A stretch of DNA of 15,443 nucleotides from NCBI GenBank assembly GCA_945874855.1, contig CAMCIP010000026.1:1-15443 (forward strand), written 5' to 3'. The notes below the pieces were generated by a model. It saw only the letters and a program-made list of their open reading frames with translations, did not search any database and was not told where the DNA came from. The stretch comes from Brevundimonas vancanneytii. Its GTDB lineage: Bacteria > Pseudomonadota > Alphaproteobacteria > Caulobacterales > Caulobacteraceae. This document shows, in pieces, positions 14,646 to 15,443 of this stretch (its first letter is position 1; the number at the start of each line of letters is the position of its first letter). Position numbers and translations under genes: made by a program.

Positions 14646-15401
14646 TCAGTCCAGAATGTCAGGGGTGCGCCAGCTGAGATGCTGGCCGGAATCGACGGCG
14701 ATCGTCTGGCCGGTGACGCAGCCGGCGCGGGCCAGCCAGATCACCGCCTCGGCCACGTCCGCGGGCGTGACGGGCCGGGCCAGGGGGGTGGCCGACCACT
14801 CCGCCTCGAACTCGCCTTCCGTCTGGTGGATGGAGCGCAGGGTGGGGCCGGGGGCCACGGCATTGACGCGGATGCGCGGGGCCAGGGCCTGGGCCAGGGT
14901 CGTGGTGGCCTGATGCAGGGCCGCGCGCGACAGGGCATAGGAGAAGAAGCGGGGATCGGGCTTGAGCACCCGCTGGTCCAGCAGGTTGACGATGGCCGCG
15001 CCGTGCGGCGCCCGTGCGGCGAAGACCTGGGCCAGCAGCACCGGCGCGCGCAGGTTGACGTCCATGTGCCGCGTCCAGCTGTCGCCCGTGAGCGTCTCCA
15101 GCCGATCCTGCTCGAAGACCGAGGCATTGTTGACCAGCAGGGTGAGGGGCCCCAGGGCCCCAGCCGCCTGTTCGATCAGGGCGGGGGCGGCCGCGATGTC
15201 GGCCAGGTCCGCGGCCAGGACGGCGGCGCGGCGGCCGAGGGCGCGGACGGCCGCGGCGGTCTCTTCGGCGGCCTGATCCGAGGCGCGATGATGCACGGCC
15301 ACGTCCCAGCCGGCGCGCGCAGCCTGGACCGCGATCTCGCGCCCGATGCGCCGGCCGGCGCCCGTGACCAGGGCGACGCCCGACGGGGCGGCCTCAGTCA
15401 A
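14646..15401 (-). CDS. Pteridine-reductase-like short-chain dehydrogenase (FolM/PTR1-type), active-site Lys replaced by Arg
   Basis: 251 aa from TTG 15401; no ATG or GTG lies upstream in frame and the Rossmann strand begins at residue 9, so TTG is forced. The nucleotide motif is T13-G14-x3-R18-x-G20 rather than the usual TGxxxGxG; the Arg form is typical of pteridine reductases (PTR1, FolM). HHRAS (37-41) suggests NADPH. NNAS at 91-94, Asp142 in NLLDQR (matching the PTR1 Asp in NMVDAM) and Tyr155 are present. The YxxxK motif reads Y155-A-L-S-R159 (codon CGC), so the normal catalytic Lys is Arg. The family reduces dihydrobiopterin/dihydrofolate or other pterins. The start overlaps the preceding stop by 8 nt (TTGACTGA), and folB starts 8 nt after the end, so the genes are coupled. 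A pterin role is inferred from motif plus neighbour. Confidence 0.85.
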   Translation of the reverse strand: MTEAAPSGVALVTGAGRRIGREIAVQAARAGWDVAVHHRASDQAAEETAAAVRALGRRAAVLAADLADIAAAPALIEQAAGALGPLTLLVNNASVFEQDRLETLTGDSWTRHMDVNLRAPVLLAQVFAARAPHGAAIVNLLDQRVLKPDPRFFSYALSRAALHQATTTLAQALAPRIRVNAVAPGPTLRSIHQTEGEFEAEWSATPLARPVTPADVAEAVIWLARAGCVTGQTIAVDSGQHLSWRTPDILD

Positions 15402-15443
15402 CCCGGCGGTACTCGACCAGATTGAGCACGGCCAGGACGGCGA
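15394..15443 (-). CDS. C-terminal end of an unidentified protein (window edge)
   Basis: The last 15 codons before TGA (15396-15394) read AVLAVLNLVEYRRVD. The rest is beyond the window. The stop overlaps the TTG start of the SDR gene within TTGACTGA, which implies one operon with SDR and folB. Too little is visible to name the protein; the hydrophobic run followed by EYRR could close a helix. Confidence 0.6.
   Translation of the reverse strand, partial: AVLAVLNLVEYRRVD

Overview
The window is very GC-rich throughout, with dense, mostly intact genes, strong G/C preference at third codon positions and alphaproteobacterial gene families: TIGR02281-type retropepsin, DUF1289, COG3671/DUF4870-like membrane protein, S46 peptidase, DevBCA-type exporter, and an SDR beside folB. 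This suits Caulobacterales, most likely Brevundimonas or a close relative. The genus is inferred from protein character, not from a marker gene.

Layout. (1) 1-1245 (+): 3' part of an ALDH7-type semialdehyde dehydrogenase of lysine/piperideine-6-carboxylate catabolism. (2) 1246-2087: a visibly less GC-rich islet with a YkgJ-type cysteine-cluster gene (-). Its 3' end looks frameshifted, and a leader of repeats and a hairpin precedes it. (3) 2088-3296 (-): YcaQ/AlkX-type DNA glycosylase, divergent from (4) 3364-5190 (+): Kef-type CPA2 cation/proton antiporter, closed by an intrinsic terminator. (5) 5243-6253 (+): dusA. (6) 6257-7082 (-): retropepsin-like protease and DUF1289 protein. (7) 7083-7464: a regulatory stretch with two perfect palindromes, an unannotated 46-codon ORF with a strong Shine-Dalgarno sequence, and a textbook terminator. 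(8) 7482-8282 (+): crotonase-fold protein. (9) 8287-11240 (-): a three-gene ABC exporter operon (FtsX/DevC-like permease, ATPase, HlyD-type adaptor), with a promoter-like region that has MerR-type geometry. (10) 11416-13488 (+): secreted S46 dipeptidyl-peptidase with a stem-loop leader and terminator. (11) 13547-15443 (-): COG3671-like membrane protein, folB, a pteridine-reductase-like SDR, and the last codons of another gene.

Functionally this is mostly core or house-keeping chromosome. Linked units are the exporter operon (translationally coupled permease and ATPase, adaptor 24 nt later) and the pterin/folate pair SDR-folB, which overlaps the stop of a further upstream gene. There are no tRNA, rRNA, CRISPR, prophage or complete mobile elements. 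The points most worth a second look are the 46-aa gene with its palindromes, the MerR-like operator, the YkgJ gene's apparent +1/-1 frame break, and the Lys-to-Arg change at the SDR catalytic lysine.
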